DNA from: Lanius collurio
Taxonomy: Eukaryota; Chordata; Aves; Passeriformes; Laniidae
Assembly: GCA_020086605.1 (NCBI GenBank)
Contig: JACBWW010000003.1
Span: 5,583,862-5,647,861 of the forward strand
Length of the DNA: 64,000 nt
Reading direction: 5' to 3'
This document shows, in pieces, positions 1-13,079 of this stretch (its first letter is position 1; each line of letters starts with the position of its first letter). Under the pieces are notes generated by a model. That model made no database searches. It was not told the origin of the DNA and was given only the letters and a program-made list of their open reading frames with translations. The position numbers and the translations under genes are program-made.

Positions 1-1429
1 TTTGAAAAAGTTACAGATTCTTAGTTTTCATGATCAGTGTTAAAGCATTATGGCTATCTCTTGACCAAAAATGATATGTATACTTTTATTACACTAGATC
101 ACACATAGTTTGAAGAAATTGGCTTTGCATAGGGTTTTAGATTTGTATCTTCCTTTTGCTTGATTTCTTGGAAGCATTATCTCTCTAAACCAGAAGTGGT
201 AACAATGCTTAGTAACCTGAATGCAAAACTATAAACAGCTTCATAACTTCCACTGCCTCCATGAAAAATTTCAACGCTGATTCTAGGTGGAGTGGTTGAG
301 ACACAGAAAGAGTCTGTAGGGAGGGTTGTCATAAACAGCACACTTGGAAAATTTGTGTTCAGCTATATGCAGATCAATACCTTATTTCTTTGTCTAAGCT
401 AAGAAAGGAATCAGGTTGAGGAAGCATCAGAGAAATATGTATCTTTTCTTCTTTTCTCATACAACTTGTATTTTAAAGAGTTGTTGGTTTGTGGCCTGTC
501 TTCTCAAGGGCATAGGCAATCATTTGTGGATGCACTAGTCTTAAATTGCATGAACACATAACATGTTCTTTGTCAGAACAGTGATTTTCTGTATGTCTGA
601 GGTAACAGGATTCACATGGATTGGCTGGGACTTTCTTCCCATTTAGTGACAAAACTGAAACAGGTTGTATATGTCATGGGAAAAGCTGCTGCTGCCTGAC
701 ACCATTCAGTCAGTGCCTGCCTTTCTTGAAACTCTGACCATCAAATGTCTCTCTGGCCAGAAGCTTCCTCCTCTTTGTTGAAAAGACAACATATTATGCA
801 TAATAGTGTAAAATGTGTAGCAAGGGAATGAAAAAATACACAAGAGGTTGGTAAACTTATACTCTTGTATGGAAAAATGGCCAGAAGCCCAGAACCATAG
901 GCAGGATGAATGTGGTTGTGTGTTTTCTGCTGAAATTTTGAATTAGAAATGCAGTCATACCGAGAAGTGGACATGGAGGTGTCAACACAAAGCTTGGGGC
1001 CACCTAGAGCTGATGGGGTAAATCCTGTAGGTCACCATAACACACATATATGATTTGCTCCTGATATACCCTGGGGTATCCAGACTTTTTCTTAGCACAT
1101 GCTGGGCTTTTCAGTTCTACTGGTTGTTAATGAGATAAACAGATTATCCTATCAGTACACATTCAAATACGGGATGTCTAGAGGGTCTGGGCTCCTGCCC
1201 TGCACTGCAACTGCAACTCATTTATGTGAGCTCAAGGGCTTCTCCAGGAGAGCTCTGATCATCTCCATGAAGAAAGATTTGACATCTGGGCACATCTGTT
1301 CAAGGGCTGGGCTTGTCTCACTTTGAAGAACAACTTTCTTGTGTTCAAACAAAATTTCTCTCCTTGCTACTTGCAGCTGTTGTCTTTCACTCCTCTTTGT
1401 GCACCTCTGAGAAGAGCCTCTCTCTCATC

Positions 1430-1850
1430 TTCCTGATAACCCCTCTTGAGTTGTTGGTGACAGCAGTCACTTCTTTAGTCTTCTCTTCCCCAAGCTGCAG
1501 AGGTGTGGTGCCCCCAGCCATTCCTCACACAGCCCATGCTCTGTCCCTCTTCCCATTGCAGTGCCTCACCACTGCAGCCTCCTCAGTTTCTCAGAGCATT
1601 TGCTGTTACTGGGGGGTCCCAAAACAGGACAGAGTGCTTCACATGGGACCTCATGAGTGCTGAATGGAGGACAAGAGTCACTTCCCTTGCTCTGACCATC
1701 CTCTGATGCAGTTCCCCAGCCTGCTGCTCCCCTGGGCCCTCAGGTCCTTTTCTGCAGAGCTGCTTCCCTGTCAGTCCACCCACCATCTGTCCTGTGGCAG
1801 TCCTGTCATCCTCAGACCTCTGGAGGTTCCTTCATCTCGTTAAGGCCCCA
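1430..1850 (-). mobile_element. CR1 LINE fragment, 3' region, antisense to TMEFF1
   Basis: Read on the plus strand, this stretch follows the reverse complement of the 3' part of avian CR1 elements. A 'Pro-rich, CCTCAGGTCC-TTTTCTGCAG-AGCTGCTTCC' block at about 1739-1771 and a 'GGACCTCATGAGTGCTGAATGG' type block near 1646-1670 align by eye with the usual CR1 text. The copy is heavily diverged and 5'-truncated, so it is an old, dead insertion. Family placement is from recalled CR1 consensus, not from a search. Boundaries are approximate to about 50 bp or more. Confidence 0.75.
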
Positions 1851-1864
1851 CTTGACTGTTCATC

Positions 1865-1881
1865 TTTTTTTTTTTTTTTTT
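1865..1881. repeat. T17 homopolymer
   Basis: An uninterrupted run of 17 T lies just beyond the CR1 fragment. It may be an independent mononucleotide repeat. CR1 elements do not end in poly(A), so it is not evidence of a retroposon tail for that copy. Confidence 0.9.
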
Positions 1882-4800
1882 CCTTGTCTTTGGTAAGGAA
1901 ATCATTAACTTAAAAATAGTCTCACTGTAAAAATTTGAATTTATCATGTTCTCAGTTTTACCAATTTTTTTTAACAGATGAAATATGGAAATGAGATTCT
2001 GAGCACATTCAGTCTTTTTTTTTTTTAATAAGTGTACTATGCTGTCAAAGATATGTTTTGACTTATAATGTAGATTTTCAAGAAAGATTGACAACTGATC
2101 CCCAAGTAGACCTTTTGAGATTAACATTTTATGAGATTTACTTTGGAAAGCAAAGGTGCCTTGGCAATATATAGATTCAACTGGCCTACGTTTACATAGT
2201 GTCTGTTTTCACAAAGGCCAAAACAGAATTTCAGAAGTCTCAGTATTAAGAGTTAGAAATGCCAGTGTGGACATTTCCAAGTCCTTGTCTCTGCCTCATC
2301 TATATAATTTGTCCTCCAGGGAAAGGTTTGGCCTGTTTGAAGTCCAGCATACAAGTTTATACTTCCTTCTTTTGACCACTTTTTCACGCATTTACCAACC
2401 TTTTGGATTTTAATTAACTTTTTAGAATATGATATTGTGTGTAGGTATTCTTAAGGAAGGTTATCTAAATCCTGTATAAATGCAATTCACAGCTTTCTGA
2501 TCCAAAAGAAAAAAAAATTGTAAATATTTGTGTATAAAACAAACCATTCAGACAATAAAGAAAATTAGCCTAAAGAAGGGATTTACGATTATGTCATGTT
2601 ATGTCATGGGATTGTGAATTATGAAAACCTGGGCTACAGGATATTCTGAAATGAGAGGAATAGCATAGTGGTCTTTTCCCTATTCAGAAATTTAATAGAT
2701 CTTAGATGGATAATAATCCAGGTCTGGTTTTTTAATGTATATTTTTAGTGATCTTTGCAGCAGTGTGTGACAAGTCTTTGAAGGTTCCTGTTACTTGAGG
2801 GTGGAGGGAGGGTTAGGCTGCTCTTGAGAGAGCAAACATCAGTTCACCGTGCATGCTGTGAGAAGCTCACTGCAGGTAAAGACTAAATTTCTACAGTGGT
2901 CAGAGAGAGCCATGCCATGAAAATGAAAAAGGGAGTGTAGGGATGTCTGGAAAGTAGCTGAGGGTTAAGGTATTTGAAGGGTGTTCTGAATTGCTGGGCA
3001 GAAGTAAGGAGACAGTGTTAAAGCTGGGCACAGAGAAGCTTTGTAGAATCCAATTCTTCTTCTCTTGTGCTATAAAGGGATTTTAAAAAATACACTAAAA
3101 ACCTGATGAAGATCCAACTCTAGTCAAATAGGTAGAAAAATCACTTTGAAATCCAGATTTTCTTAGTTCTGGTTTCATCTGGGAAGAATTGCACACAAGG
3201 GAAGAAGCATCAAATGAAAGGTAATCCTTCATTTGGCATGGTTATAGTCTTAACTGCAATTGCAACACCCCTGCTATTTCAATTCACCTAAATTTATTCT
3301 ATCAAGCATACCCTTATCCATCTGTGTGCATTTCACACACTTTGTTTTACTCAAGTGCTTCCGTTTTACATCTGTAAGCAGATGTGCCAATGAATTGGTG
3401 AGTACATGAGAACACTCCCTGTTGTCAGCTACTGGGAAGGGGTAGCCAGTAGCACGCCCTGTGAGGCCAGGCCAGAAAAATACATTTGTTAGCAAATCCC
3501 GGGTGGGCAGAAATGCAGCAGCCTGATCTGTTGGTTGGAAATGCCAGTCTCTCCCAGTAGCCAAGCCTGCTCCACAAGTCAGTCATGCTTTTCCTTTCCT
3601 TTTGTTTCCTCTCTTTTCTTTGAACCTACCAGGGTTTTTAAGCACACAGAACTTCCAACAGGCCAGGTACACCTTGAAGCCTGAAAACAAAAGGGAGCCT
3701 TGAAATGTGTTCCCATCTCTGGGGATCTAATTAATTTACTGATAGCAGCAAGTGCTCTTACAGCCAGAGCTTGTCACTTCATTTTACTAAGCACACTTTC
3801 TTTGTTACACCTAGTAACCCCCCAAAAATGAGTTGTACATCCTCATTTCTTGCTTATTAAAACCACCCAAAAATCTGTTTGGTTTAATTATATCACTTTG
3901 TACTTTCTTGAAATTCAAATGCTTTTCTATTTAACTAATGGTGTTAATGAATGCTATGCATGCAACTTCTAAAAGCACATTTCACAACAAGCTGGTGCCT
4001 TTTTTCTTAAGGTGTCAGCTCTCTGATGACAGGTGACAAAATTCAGGGATCTTTTCTGTATACCCTAGTGCAGCAGGAAAACATCTAAATATATCCTTTT
4101 GACTTTCCCAGTCTAAGAGAGAGAAAAAAATCTGTTAAGGACTTTAAGCAGTAACTTCCTCCAGCAAGACATCAATTTGAAGCATTAACTACCTGTTTAA
4201 ATCCTTTTGGTTAAAACCAATAGGAAGGTTATAGTGAAAAAAAAATGTTTGTAGAGCTCTCACTCCTTTTATTCCAGTGTGGCTTTTGCAACAATCTTTT
4301 CCAGCAAAAATCTGAAGCACTCATTCACTTCTTTCTGCATGAAGCATCAAGTACATTCAAGATGTCCTTAATACACAATTCTATTAAGTGACTTTTCCTT
4401 AAGTGACTAACTCTTTTCTTCTGAATTTTACAGTTAAGGTTCCCTCTCTTCCTGGGTGCCCCTCTTGTGCTTCTCCCCCTGCACCCCCTTCATGATCTCA
4501 AGTATTTCCTGCCCTGCCTTTATGAGCAGCTCTCTGCATTGTCCTTTTGTTCTCTCCATGCTCTCTCCCCAGCAGGCAACAGACTTCAGGGAACAGATTA
4601 TAATATGAGACTGCAATTTTGTGTTCAGTTTCAGTCTTAGTTGTGGAAGTAAACAAAGCCTATATTCCATGGTGCCTCTCACAGGTTTTCCTGCCTGAAA
4701 AGACCTCTGATAAGATTTTTGCCCTTTAAGACATCACTTTTAGCTCATTCTCGCTGTCTGCTGTGTATTCTCATATATTTTGTGTGCCTCTTGGCATGTG

Positions 4801-7536
4801 TATGTGTATATTGTGTATGCTCTGTGGCATGGTTCAGACCCATGGGCTGTGCTTGGTAGCCTTGAGCTTTGACTTCTTCCTGGCTTTGGCTCCCAAACTG
4901 GCTGGTGAGGGGAGTTGCCTTCCATCAAGAAGCTGGATTTCCTGTCATCTCAGTACCAAGCTATTGTCTGCCCTCTTTAGCTCTGTGACATCAGGATATA
5001 ACATATTTCCAGTATTTCATAGTGGATTTGTTGATAGATCTTCCAATACTTTCCTGAGCTGCTCTTCTTCAGTCTGTGGTGGTCTTGTCCTCTCACAGGG
5101 ACCCAGGCTCCAGTTCAAAGTGTTTGATGCGCAACATCAGAGCAGCAACTTGCTGTCCCACAGTATTACCTTCCCTCACAAACACCAACATTCTTTTCAT
5201 GTTTTCTGTCAAGAGCAGCATTCCCCATATGTCACAGCTCTCATCTCATGATTTGGCACTTGCCGTGGTCCTGACTGTATTTTTGGTCTAGGGTAAACTG
5301 TCTTTGAGCAAGAACAAATTCACTGCACCCTATGCAGACTTCTCTGACAAATGCAGGTTTGTAACATGTGCTCCTGGCTCCCTCTCTGCTGCCCTACTGC
5401 ATCTGTGGAGGCCCTTCGCCCTTCAGAGCATTACACTCAAGCTATGTCTTTGCCTAAACTCATTCCCTTTCCACCCTCTGGAAAGCTTCAGAGGTTTATG
5501 TTGGAATAAGTGTTTCAATTTTTTTAAAGCACATCAGGCCAACTATTAATTACACCACAGTGTACTTAAACCACCTGCTTTTACATGGCAGACAGCTCTG
5601 TGAAAAAAACAGTAACCAACTGGCTGGGGAAGGTTGGAAGTGCAACTTGGCATCATGGTTGTAGGCAAAGAAGTAGCTAATGGCACCAGGCAGATAATCA
5701 GATACATGTGGAGGGGGTCAACATCTGAATTTTCTGTACATTGAAGAGACTGTTGATCAGAAAACCAGAGTCAGGAATTCATAACCACCCCTAAAGTAAG
5801 CATTTGAGAATTTTGAAAAAGTAAGCATTTAAATCTAAGCACAGCAAAGCATGGAAACATAAGCAGTTTCCAAGCAGTTTCAACTCTAGCCTGTAATGTC
5901 ACCATGAGGAAGAAAAAAGTGTTTTCAAAACTCACCTTATTTGTCACCAGGAATGACAAAACCCATCCATAATCATGATGCTAGAGACATTGGATGGTGA
6001 CTACAGACACATTTAAGGGTGAGCAAATGTATCTGTCTGTGCATAGCCAGTGTCATGCAAAGGAGGACCAGCTCTCTGCTAGTTCATGTCAGTAAATATG
6101 CATAACTCCTGAGCCATGAGCCTTTTATTTGTATGTAGTAAATCCTAATAAACCCCTTATTAGTTTTAACATCATGTGGGAGCATGTAAACAAAATAGTA
6201 TTTCTATCCTGGTTCTAAGGTTTACAACCATCACCAATTCTAGTAAGAAAGATTATCATGTGTTCATCATATTGATATTTAGAGGCTTCATTAGTACTTG
6301 GAGGTAGGTCCCTAAGATGTGTAGAGACTCATTACTGGGGCAGTTTTTCACTGTCAGCAGGTGCACTTAAAACCCTGTTTGCACTAGAGATGTTCTGGCA
6401 GCAATCTGAAGTTCGTAGGCATGAAAACTTACCTGCAAAATGAGCATATTTAAATTAAACAACAAAAGATGCTCATGGAAGAAGAGGAAGAGAGAAAAGT
6501 ATGCTGGGTGTATTCAGTGTTCCTGCAGCATGGAATTGGCTTCTGCTGCAAGATTTGTTATTGGCCTGAAGCATATGTACATCTGTTTAATAGTTTAATT
6601 TTATCTGCAACAGTGGGAAAGAACATAAAAAACCTGGTAAATTGGTAGCTTGGATTTTTTCCCCATCCTGTGACTTACAAGAGTGAATCAAGATGAATCT
6701 AGTGGTAACTCCTGACAGTGAGACCATGTGCCTGCCCCTGTAGAGCTTTCTGGCAAGGAGAGGACCTTGTGCCCACTGTAGCCTTCTCAGAAGGTGCAGA
6801 GCAGCTCTTCTTGCATTCACAACACCAGGAGGAGCGTGACTGAGAGCTGGACATGGTGGCCACCTTGTCCTCCCCCTCATTCTGCAGCCACATTTCTTAT
6901 TTACCCCATCCCAAGGGTGGAGAGAAGCTTGTAGAGCAATGTGAAACATACACAGAAACTTTCATTCAAAAATAGAATGAAGAAACCAGAATATTGATTA
7001 AAATAATAAGGGGGGTGGGGCTTGAAAAGTTGGAAAGTTTTCCTATGCTATTCACAAATGTAAAATTTCAGGACTTTTTGCTGGGGCTACAAAAGTAACT
7101 AAACATGAACAGGTCATAGCCCTGTCTGAGTCTATGGTTGTCCTACCTTTTTGTAGTTAGGAACCAGCTACATGCTAGGTCTTCATTTTTTCCTTCTTTC
7201 ATTTCACAATCCCTAGCTGCAAATTGTTTGGAAAATGATTCATCCTAAACAACCAAAATGTTAATGGGATGCAATATGAAATAATTCAGATTGCATAATC
7301 CTGTTTTAAATGCATATAATACACCTATTGTTAACTTTCAAGGGAATGAATGAAAGTCTTGCTGAAATGACAGTTAACTAAGTATATTGAGTCTGTACAG
7401 CCTTTGAAACAGAACTGCTTCTGTTGCCTAACAGAAAAGGGAGTCCTTTTTGTTTTCCCTCTCAAGGATCTTGACTCTAAAAAGAGTAGAATATTCTTCT
7501 GGTTTTGTTCACTCTAGAGAACAAACACTACAAACT

Positions 7537-7562
7537 GGTATATTAATGTGGTATATTAATGT
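7537..7562. repeat. Exact 13-bp tandem duplication
   Basis: The unit GGTATATTAATGT occurs twice without a gap (7537-7549 and 7550-7562), about 300 bp upstream of the TMEFF1 Kazal exon. It looks like a replication-slippage duplication. No function is implied. Confidence 0.9.
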
Positions 7563-7859
7563 AGTAAATCTTCCTAGTAATGTGTTTCCAATTTTCACGT
7601 GTATTCCATGAGATTGATATCAGAGTAAAACTACAAGAAACATTAATGCATTATTGAAAAGCATACTGAAGCATCTATTCAAAGTTTTGTACATTCTGCT
7701 TGGAAGCCTGAGATGTCAATGGCTTCCGCAGCATCCTCATGCAGCAAGCTCTCCCCTCCTGGCATTGGTGTATGAGCTCGTGTTTACTTAGGACTTAACA
7801 TGGTTTAATTTTTGTTTGCTGGACATCAATTTTGTTTTGCTGTATGCTTCAATTAACAG

Positions 7860-8008
7860 GTGTGTATGTAACATAGACTGCAGTGGATACAGTTTTAATC
7901 CTGTATGTGCTTCTGATGGAAGTTCCTATAACAATCCATGCTTTGTCAGAGAGGCATCATGTCTGAGGCAAGAGCAGATCGACATCAGGCACCTTGGGCA
8001 CTGCTCAG
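7860..8008 (+). CDS. TMEFF1: TMEFF1 exon: second follistatin-like/Kazal domain
   Basis: TMEFF1 (tomoregulin-1) is a single-pass membrane protein with two extracellular follistatin/Kazal modules, an EGF-like domain and a short cytoplasmic tail. In Xenopus it antagonises Nodal signalling through the co-receptor Cripto. This exon encodes the second Kazal module. It opens CVCNIDCSG and carries the motifs NPVCASDGSSYNNPC and ASC..GHC, with the six-cysteine Kazal spacing. The acceptor is AACAG at 7855-7859 and the donor GT is at 8009-8010. The first base (7860) completes a split codon and the last base (8008) begins the Glu codon finished by the next exon. The sequence is near-identical to vertebrate TMEFF1 as I remember it. 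Open-frame residues before 7860 and after 8008 are intronic. Earlier exons (signal peptide, first Kazal module) lie before the window. Confidence 0.95.
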
Positions 8009-8875
8009 GTAGGATTAATTTTGGTTTTCTGGTAAATGTAAATTCTGACATAATGGGCTTGGTAGAGCTTCCCCTTTTCCATTTTTAGTCAGAAATTGAC
8101 AATGCAGTTATCAGTGAACTCAGCACCTGTAGTTTTGAGTTCCTGACAATACACACATAGTGCTGTGTTTACATTACCTTTCTCTGGCTGCTGCTACCTG
8201 GAAAGACAGGAAAAGCTCTTGGGAAAATCTAAGCAATAATCCAACAGTTCTTACATGAGGGGGTGATAGGAGAACAGAGGGAATATGCCTGTGTGGGAAA
8301 TCTCCGTCTTGTTGCTGTGGGCTGTAAAATGTGCTTCCAGGATGTGTCAAGTTGGGCCCCAATTGCACAAACTGTGATCCATTAATCTTTTCCAACCTAA
8401 GTGAGTCTATAATTTCCTTTCCATTCCTTGTTGGAATGGTCCACTGAGGCCCTCTGTCTATTGCCTTGTAGATAATCATGTCCATAACTCTTCAGTGTGG
8501 GGGCTTGCAGTTACTTTCTCATGGGAATAACAGCTTTCCACCAACTCTTTGCCAGTTAGATCTAGATCTGTAACTTGGGCAGTTCCAACACCAAAACAGA
8601 CTGGCACCAAAATAGCCTAGGTCCATACCACAGAGAAGTTTTTAGTTCAAAACCTACAGCTTGAGGTGTACCAGGTGTTGGTCTGGACACTGGGGTTACT
8701 GACCAGCTGTGATACCAACCTGGTTGAGTGGGAGGAACAATGTGGGAGTGTGTCCAGTTTTGCTGCAACTTGAAATAATTCTTTGAATATTATTCTGGCT
8801 TATCAGTGATGCTCATGCAGTGGTCTGGAAAATATCCTTTCCTAATAAGTAACCATGCATGTGTTTATAACCTAG
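8009..8875 (+). other. TMEFF1: TMEFF1 intron
   Basis: This 867-bp intron has GT at 8009-8010 and AG at 8874-8875. The segment around 8380-8420 faintly resembles the 3' end of a plus-strand CR1 (a TTTTCCAACCTAAGTGAG-type string), but it is too diverged to annotate as an element. Nothing else was recognised. Confidence 0.8.
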
Positions 8876-8941
8876 AAACAGATGACACAAATGCAGTCGG
8901 AAAGAAAGATGATGGCATGCAGTATCGGCCAGAAGTGAAAG
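8876..8941 (+). CDS. TMEFF1: TMEFF1 exon: acidic linker between Kazal and EGF domains
   Basis: This 66-base exon is too short to stand out as an ORF. Joined to the previous exon's final G it reads E-TDDTNAVGKKDDGMQYR-PEVK. That corresponds to the linker in human TMEFF1 with its GKKDDG(L/M)QYRP(D/E)VK core. The acceptor is CCTAG at 8871-8875. The donor GT at 8942-8943 follows AAAG, and the trailing G starts the Asp codon of the EGF exon. Reading phase (1 in, 1 out) is consistent on both sides, which fixes the boundaries. Confidence 0.93.
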
Positions 8942-9559
8942 GTACAGTCCAGACTTTGTGCTTCTTGGTTATGGTTTACAAGATGATTAAATAGAGCCCA
9001 CAAGTTCTTTTTAGTCTGCCTTACAGCTTTGGTTCCTGTAACTGAGACAGACCTGTGAACAGCTTCTTTCCTACAGCATGTTGTGAGGCTAGCAGGAAGA
9101 TGTGTGTGATTTGTAAGTTTTGCCTGCTGTATTCCTCTAAGATGCCCAACTGCTCAGTACCCTGGGCAGTGGCCACAGGACTGGACTCTCTCCAAGTACT
9201 GTGAAAATGACTGTACTGGAAGGTACCAAGCTGTGACATTCCTGATGAAATAACATAGCACAAGCCTCCCTGCCATGATCCCATCTTTTCTGTTAACTTC
9301 TGAAAAAGATGGATGAGTCTGTGTTAGGTTGTTTTAAAATGTTTTCTGTAAACTAATACGCTGAATCACATTGGTTGAAAGTGTTTCACCTACATGAACT
9401 TTACCTTACATTTTAATAACCTTTAATGTCTCAACTTTTTCTTCATCCCTGCTAGACAGATGATGATACACATTGAGTATGATTCCAATGCTTTCTTTAG
9501 ACCTCCTGTTGCTAGTACCATGCTTGAAAAAGCCCTTCATGTTATCTTACACAACACTG

Positions 9560-11330
9560 GCCAGATTCAGTTCTAAATGAGCTTTGGCCTTTTGTGTCTT
9601 CTCCCTGCACATACAAACCACTGCTCTGTACTCTTCCTGTGAAGCCTGACCTTCCTTCCAGTGACCATACAAATTCTTTTTCCTTTAGAGTTCCAAAAAG
9701 AGTTCCCTGTTCGGTCAAGCTGGTCTTCTGCCCCACTTGCTTGACTTACAATGCAGCAGAATTACAGTTCAGCAATGGTCCCATGCTTCTAAATGGTGCT
9801 TCTTAAAACTTGACCAGCACTCATGGACCCCTACAAAGCAGAGTGCCAGGGTACTCTGCTAAATAGCTCCATGAATAGCTTAAAGGTTTTTTCTGCGGAA
9901 GTCCAGGGTAGCAGCTCTGGTGTCCTTTTATTCTCATTGTGCTGAAGGCTCAACCATTAAATTCAGCCATTTCATGATCACTATGGCTGAGACAGACATC
10001 TACAATTACAACCCCCCATGAGTCCTCTATTCACAAATAGCAAGCCTAGGAGGGCTTGCCTCACTGAGTACCTCTGACAAGAAGTTATTATCTCCTACAA
10101 ATGTCAGGAAAGTCCTGTTCATCACAGCAATATTATATTCCCAGGTGATGTCTGGGAAGTTAAAAGTCACCCATAAGGACAAGGGCTAGCAATCCAGAAA
10201 TTTCTCATAATTGCTTGTGTAATAAGTCATCAGTGCTTACATCCTGGCTGGGCACTCAGTAGCAGACATCCACTACCACATCTCCTTGGTTTCCATCCCT
10301 CTAGCTCTCACCCAGAGACACTCAACCACATCAGCACTAACTGTAAGAGCTGTACAATCACTTCTCCCTCACATATGACACCTCCAACTTGTCTTCCCTG
10401 CCTGTCACTCCTGAACAGCCTGTAGCCCTCCATCTCAGCACTCTAGTTGTGGATTCATTTTACCAAGTCATGCAAATACCAGTGATACCATATCTCTGGG
10501 AGCTGACCAGTGCTTCCAGTTGATCCTGTTTTATTCTCATACTGTGTGAGTTGGTGTTCAAGAATTTCAAATGTGCTTCTGAGCTCTCCATGCTCCCAGC
10601 AGCAGCGTAAGTGTTCCCACTAGCACTTGCTACCCTCAGGTGATGCTGTGACAGCCTGTGCCTTACCGACTGCAATGCTGTTGTCATCCCCTTCCCCCAT
10701 GAATTCTAGTTCAAAGCCCCCTCCATCAGCCCTGCCAGCTTACTGCCAAAATGTCCTTTTACCCTTCAGGACAGGTGGGTCCCACCAGGCCCCAGCACAC
10801 TTTCTGTCTCAAAGTCTCTTCCATAATTTAAAACCCCAAAGTTTTGGTGGAAACAACATTCCAAGAACAAGGTATTGATATCCTGGGCTCACCTGTTTGT
10901 TTCAAGTTTCCCCTCATTATAGGGAGGATTGAAGGGAAACACTGTCTCTGTGTTGCCAATTTTTTTGACATTGTCCCCAGGGCTTCTGAAATGTCATTTG
11001 ATTGACCTGAGACTTTTTGTTGCTACATCATCATTAGTAGCCACATGAAAGAGCAGGAGTGGGTAGTAGTCTGAAGGTTACAATAACCTCTTTAGTCTTG
11101 TAGTGACATCTCTAATTCAGGTCCCAGGGAAAAAGAAAACTTCCCTGAAAAGAAAATCTAGTCTGCAAATGGGTGCTTTTATTCCCCACATGAAGGAATC
11201 ACAAACAAACCTAACTCACTGTTCTTTCTCCTCAGTGATGGTCTTGATGCAGGTTTTGTTGCAAGGGGTTGGTACCTTCTCTGTTAGCTCTGGTCTTCAG
11301 CTTTTCTGTCATTATACTTGTTTTGCACTC
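9560..11330 (-). mobile_element. CR1 LINE remnant: ORF2 N-terminal endonuclease region
   Basis: On the minus strand this segment matches the 5' part of avian CR1 ORF2. It covers the region upstream of the AP endonuclease, the endonuclease itself and the start of the linker to the reverse transcriptase. The clearest landmark is at 10143-10180. Reading the minus strand gives LVLMGDF, then one extra base, then NFPDITW, which is the GDFN-type endonuclease signature broken by a single-base insertion. Further blocks recognisable by eye lie at about 9565-9720, 9895-10030, 10400-10560 and 10700-11160. Stops and frameshifts are frequent, so the copy is inactive. The reverse transcriptase core and the 3' end are not present next to it, suggesting internal truncation or later loss. 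Endpoints are approximate. Confidence 0.8.
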
Positions 11331-13079
11331 CTATGGCTTCTCTGAGTAATGCCATCCCATCATGGCTTTCAACATTCCTTGTGTTCCTCTTGAAAAGTCA
11401 TTCAGTGATGAAAATCTTCATATATTTTTCTCTTTTCACAAATTCTCTAATTTTCGCTGCATATGATGTACCAGTTGGAGTGATTGAATGTCAATTTTCA
11501 CTTACATTATGAAGGTATAAAAGGCACCAAATGCAATATACATCTTATTATGTAATGCAATGAAACACCACTTTCAGTTCCTATTCCAAAGAGGTAACAG
11601 CCTTTTATTCATTGCATGCAAATTGCCCTTGAAATCTAGTTAGTGGAAAAACCATTGTATATAATTATTATTATTAATGAGTATGGCTTGTGCGGTCTCA
11701 CATTCAGCAAATGATGTGCATGAAGGGAGTATGCTTCATGAAAAAAAGGTTGTTTTGAAATTTTTTAATGCAGTATTCAGGAATCTTTTGATAGTGAAAG
11801 CCTGAAGTGAACTTCTATGAATTGCTTTTTTTCTTTCAGGTTAAGAGTTCTCACTCATACCTGTTTGCTTTTGCTTTTAGTTCCTGTGAGTTACTCTTGA
11901 TAAACCCTGTTCTCTGAATGGATCATATCTTTTAGTCCCTAGAACCATGATAGTCTCCTCCTGCAGTGTAGAAACCTACCTAAAGCCACATCAGAAAAGT
12001 CTCTCTTCCCAGATTCAGCTGGCTTGGTGGTTTTCTTGTACCATGAGCATCAGGGTTTCAGTTTTTATGCATGACTTTTCCTTCTGGTGAAGTATTTGAA
12101 CTCCTATATCCAGTACTCTTTCAAGGCTCCTACACCAGTTAGATATTTCACTTTGAAATTCTGAAGCAGTCAAGCAGATCTCTCTGATTAAGAATGGATG
12201 CCTGTCAAAAGGGGGTAAATATCTGTTTTACACTGGGAATCAGTTCCTGCATTGAACATCTCATTGCTTAATATAAATTTTACCTCTGACCTGTGTGTGG
12301 CTGTCTGGCCTCTTTTCAGGGGATGCACCTTTCATTTTTCCACTGGGCCTCACATTCTGTATCAGTACATGTATTAAGACCAGATACGGTGCAGCTCTCT
12401 AAACATACCAATACAATTGTCTGTAGGTCATTACAAGCCTTTGACTGGGACCAGATATGACAATAATTAAATTCTTGGAGAAGGAGGAAGACAATAGTTT
12501 TGGGATGAGACATCCCCACTTTTCTCCTCTTAGGCATGTTGTGAGATAGTTTATTCCATCAGTTCAGTGGTGGACACATTGTCAGTATTAGTCAACATTC
12601 TTCTCTTGTATCAAAATTTGTCTTCAAAACATAGCCTGAATCCAGAGACTTCCTTATATCTAAAACCTCTAATAGAGGCTTGGAGTTTTTTCCCCAGAAC
12701 CAAATTAAAATACATTCCAGATATTTTCAGGAAAAACCTAGAACAGCAGCATATCTGTTTTTTTTGTCTGGTATAAATACATTCTCTTTCTTGCTGGTGT
12801 TATTCCAAATATCTGCAATTGTATAAGAGATTTCTTCTTCACACTCCCTTTAGCTTTATAGTCCTTTATTTGTGAATCTATAGTCTATTGCCATGGAAAT
12901 GAACACAATTCCAGAATTACACTCACATCTTAAGATCCCTGCTCTTCAGAGAAGTTCATTGTGAAATATCAACTTCTATATTGAGGATTTTTTTTACCAA
13001 AAAATTTTTGGGGGGAAAATGGTTGAAAATGGGCACAGCTTTGGATAACTTATGTAACATGACAGAAGCATGAAAGATG

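Larger units (their letters stand above)
1..7859 (+). other. TMEFF1: TMEFF1 intron upstream of the second Kazal exon (partial)
   Basis: This is the 3' portion of a TMEFF1 intron, closed by the acceptor AG at 7858-7859. No exon of TMEFF1 or of another gene could be recognised on either strand. It contains a CR1 LINE fragment (about 1430-1850), a T17 tract (1865-1881) and a 13-bp tandem duplication (7537-7562). Several open frames of 60 to 160 codons occur, for example at 4763-5251, but they show no known domain and no splice-site framing. The rest is unremarkable AT-rich sequence. Confidence 0.8.

Noticed and set aside
1313..1663. 116-codon open frame
   Set aside because: It overlaps the antisense CR1 fragment and low-complexity pyrimidine-rich sequence. 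It shows no protein family.
4763..5251. 162-codon open frame on the plus strand
   Set aside because: It lies in a TMEFF1 intron, shows no domain, is Cys/Ser/Leu-rich as expected of pyrimidine-rich DNA, and overlaps other chance frames on both strands.
8380..8420. Possible plus-strand CR1 3' end
   Set aside because: Only a weak resemblance (CCAACCTAAGTGAG-type string) is seen with no supporting flank. It is too diverged to annotate.
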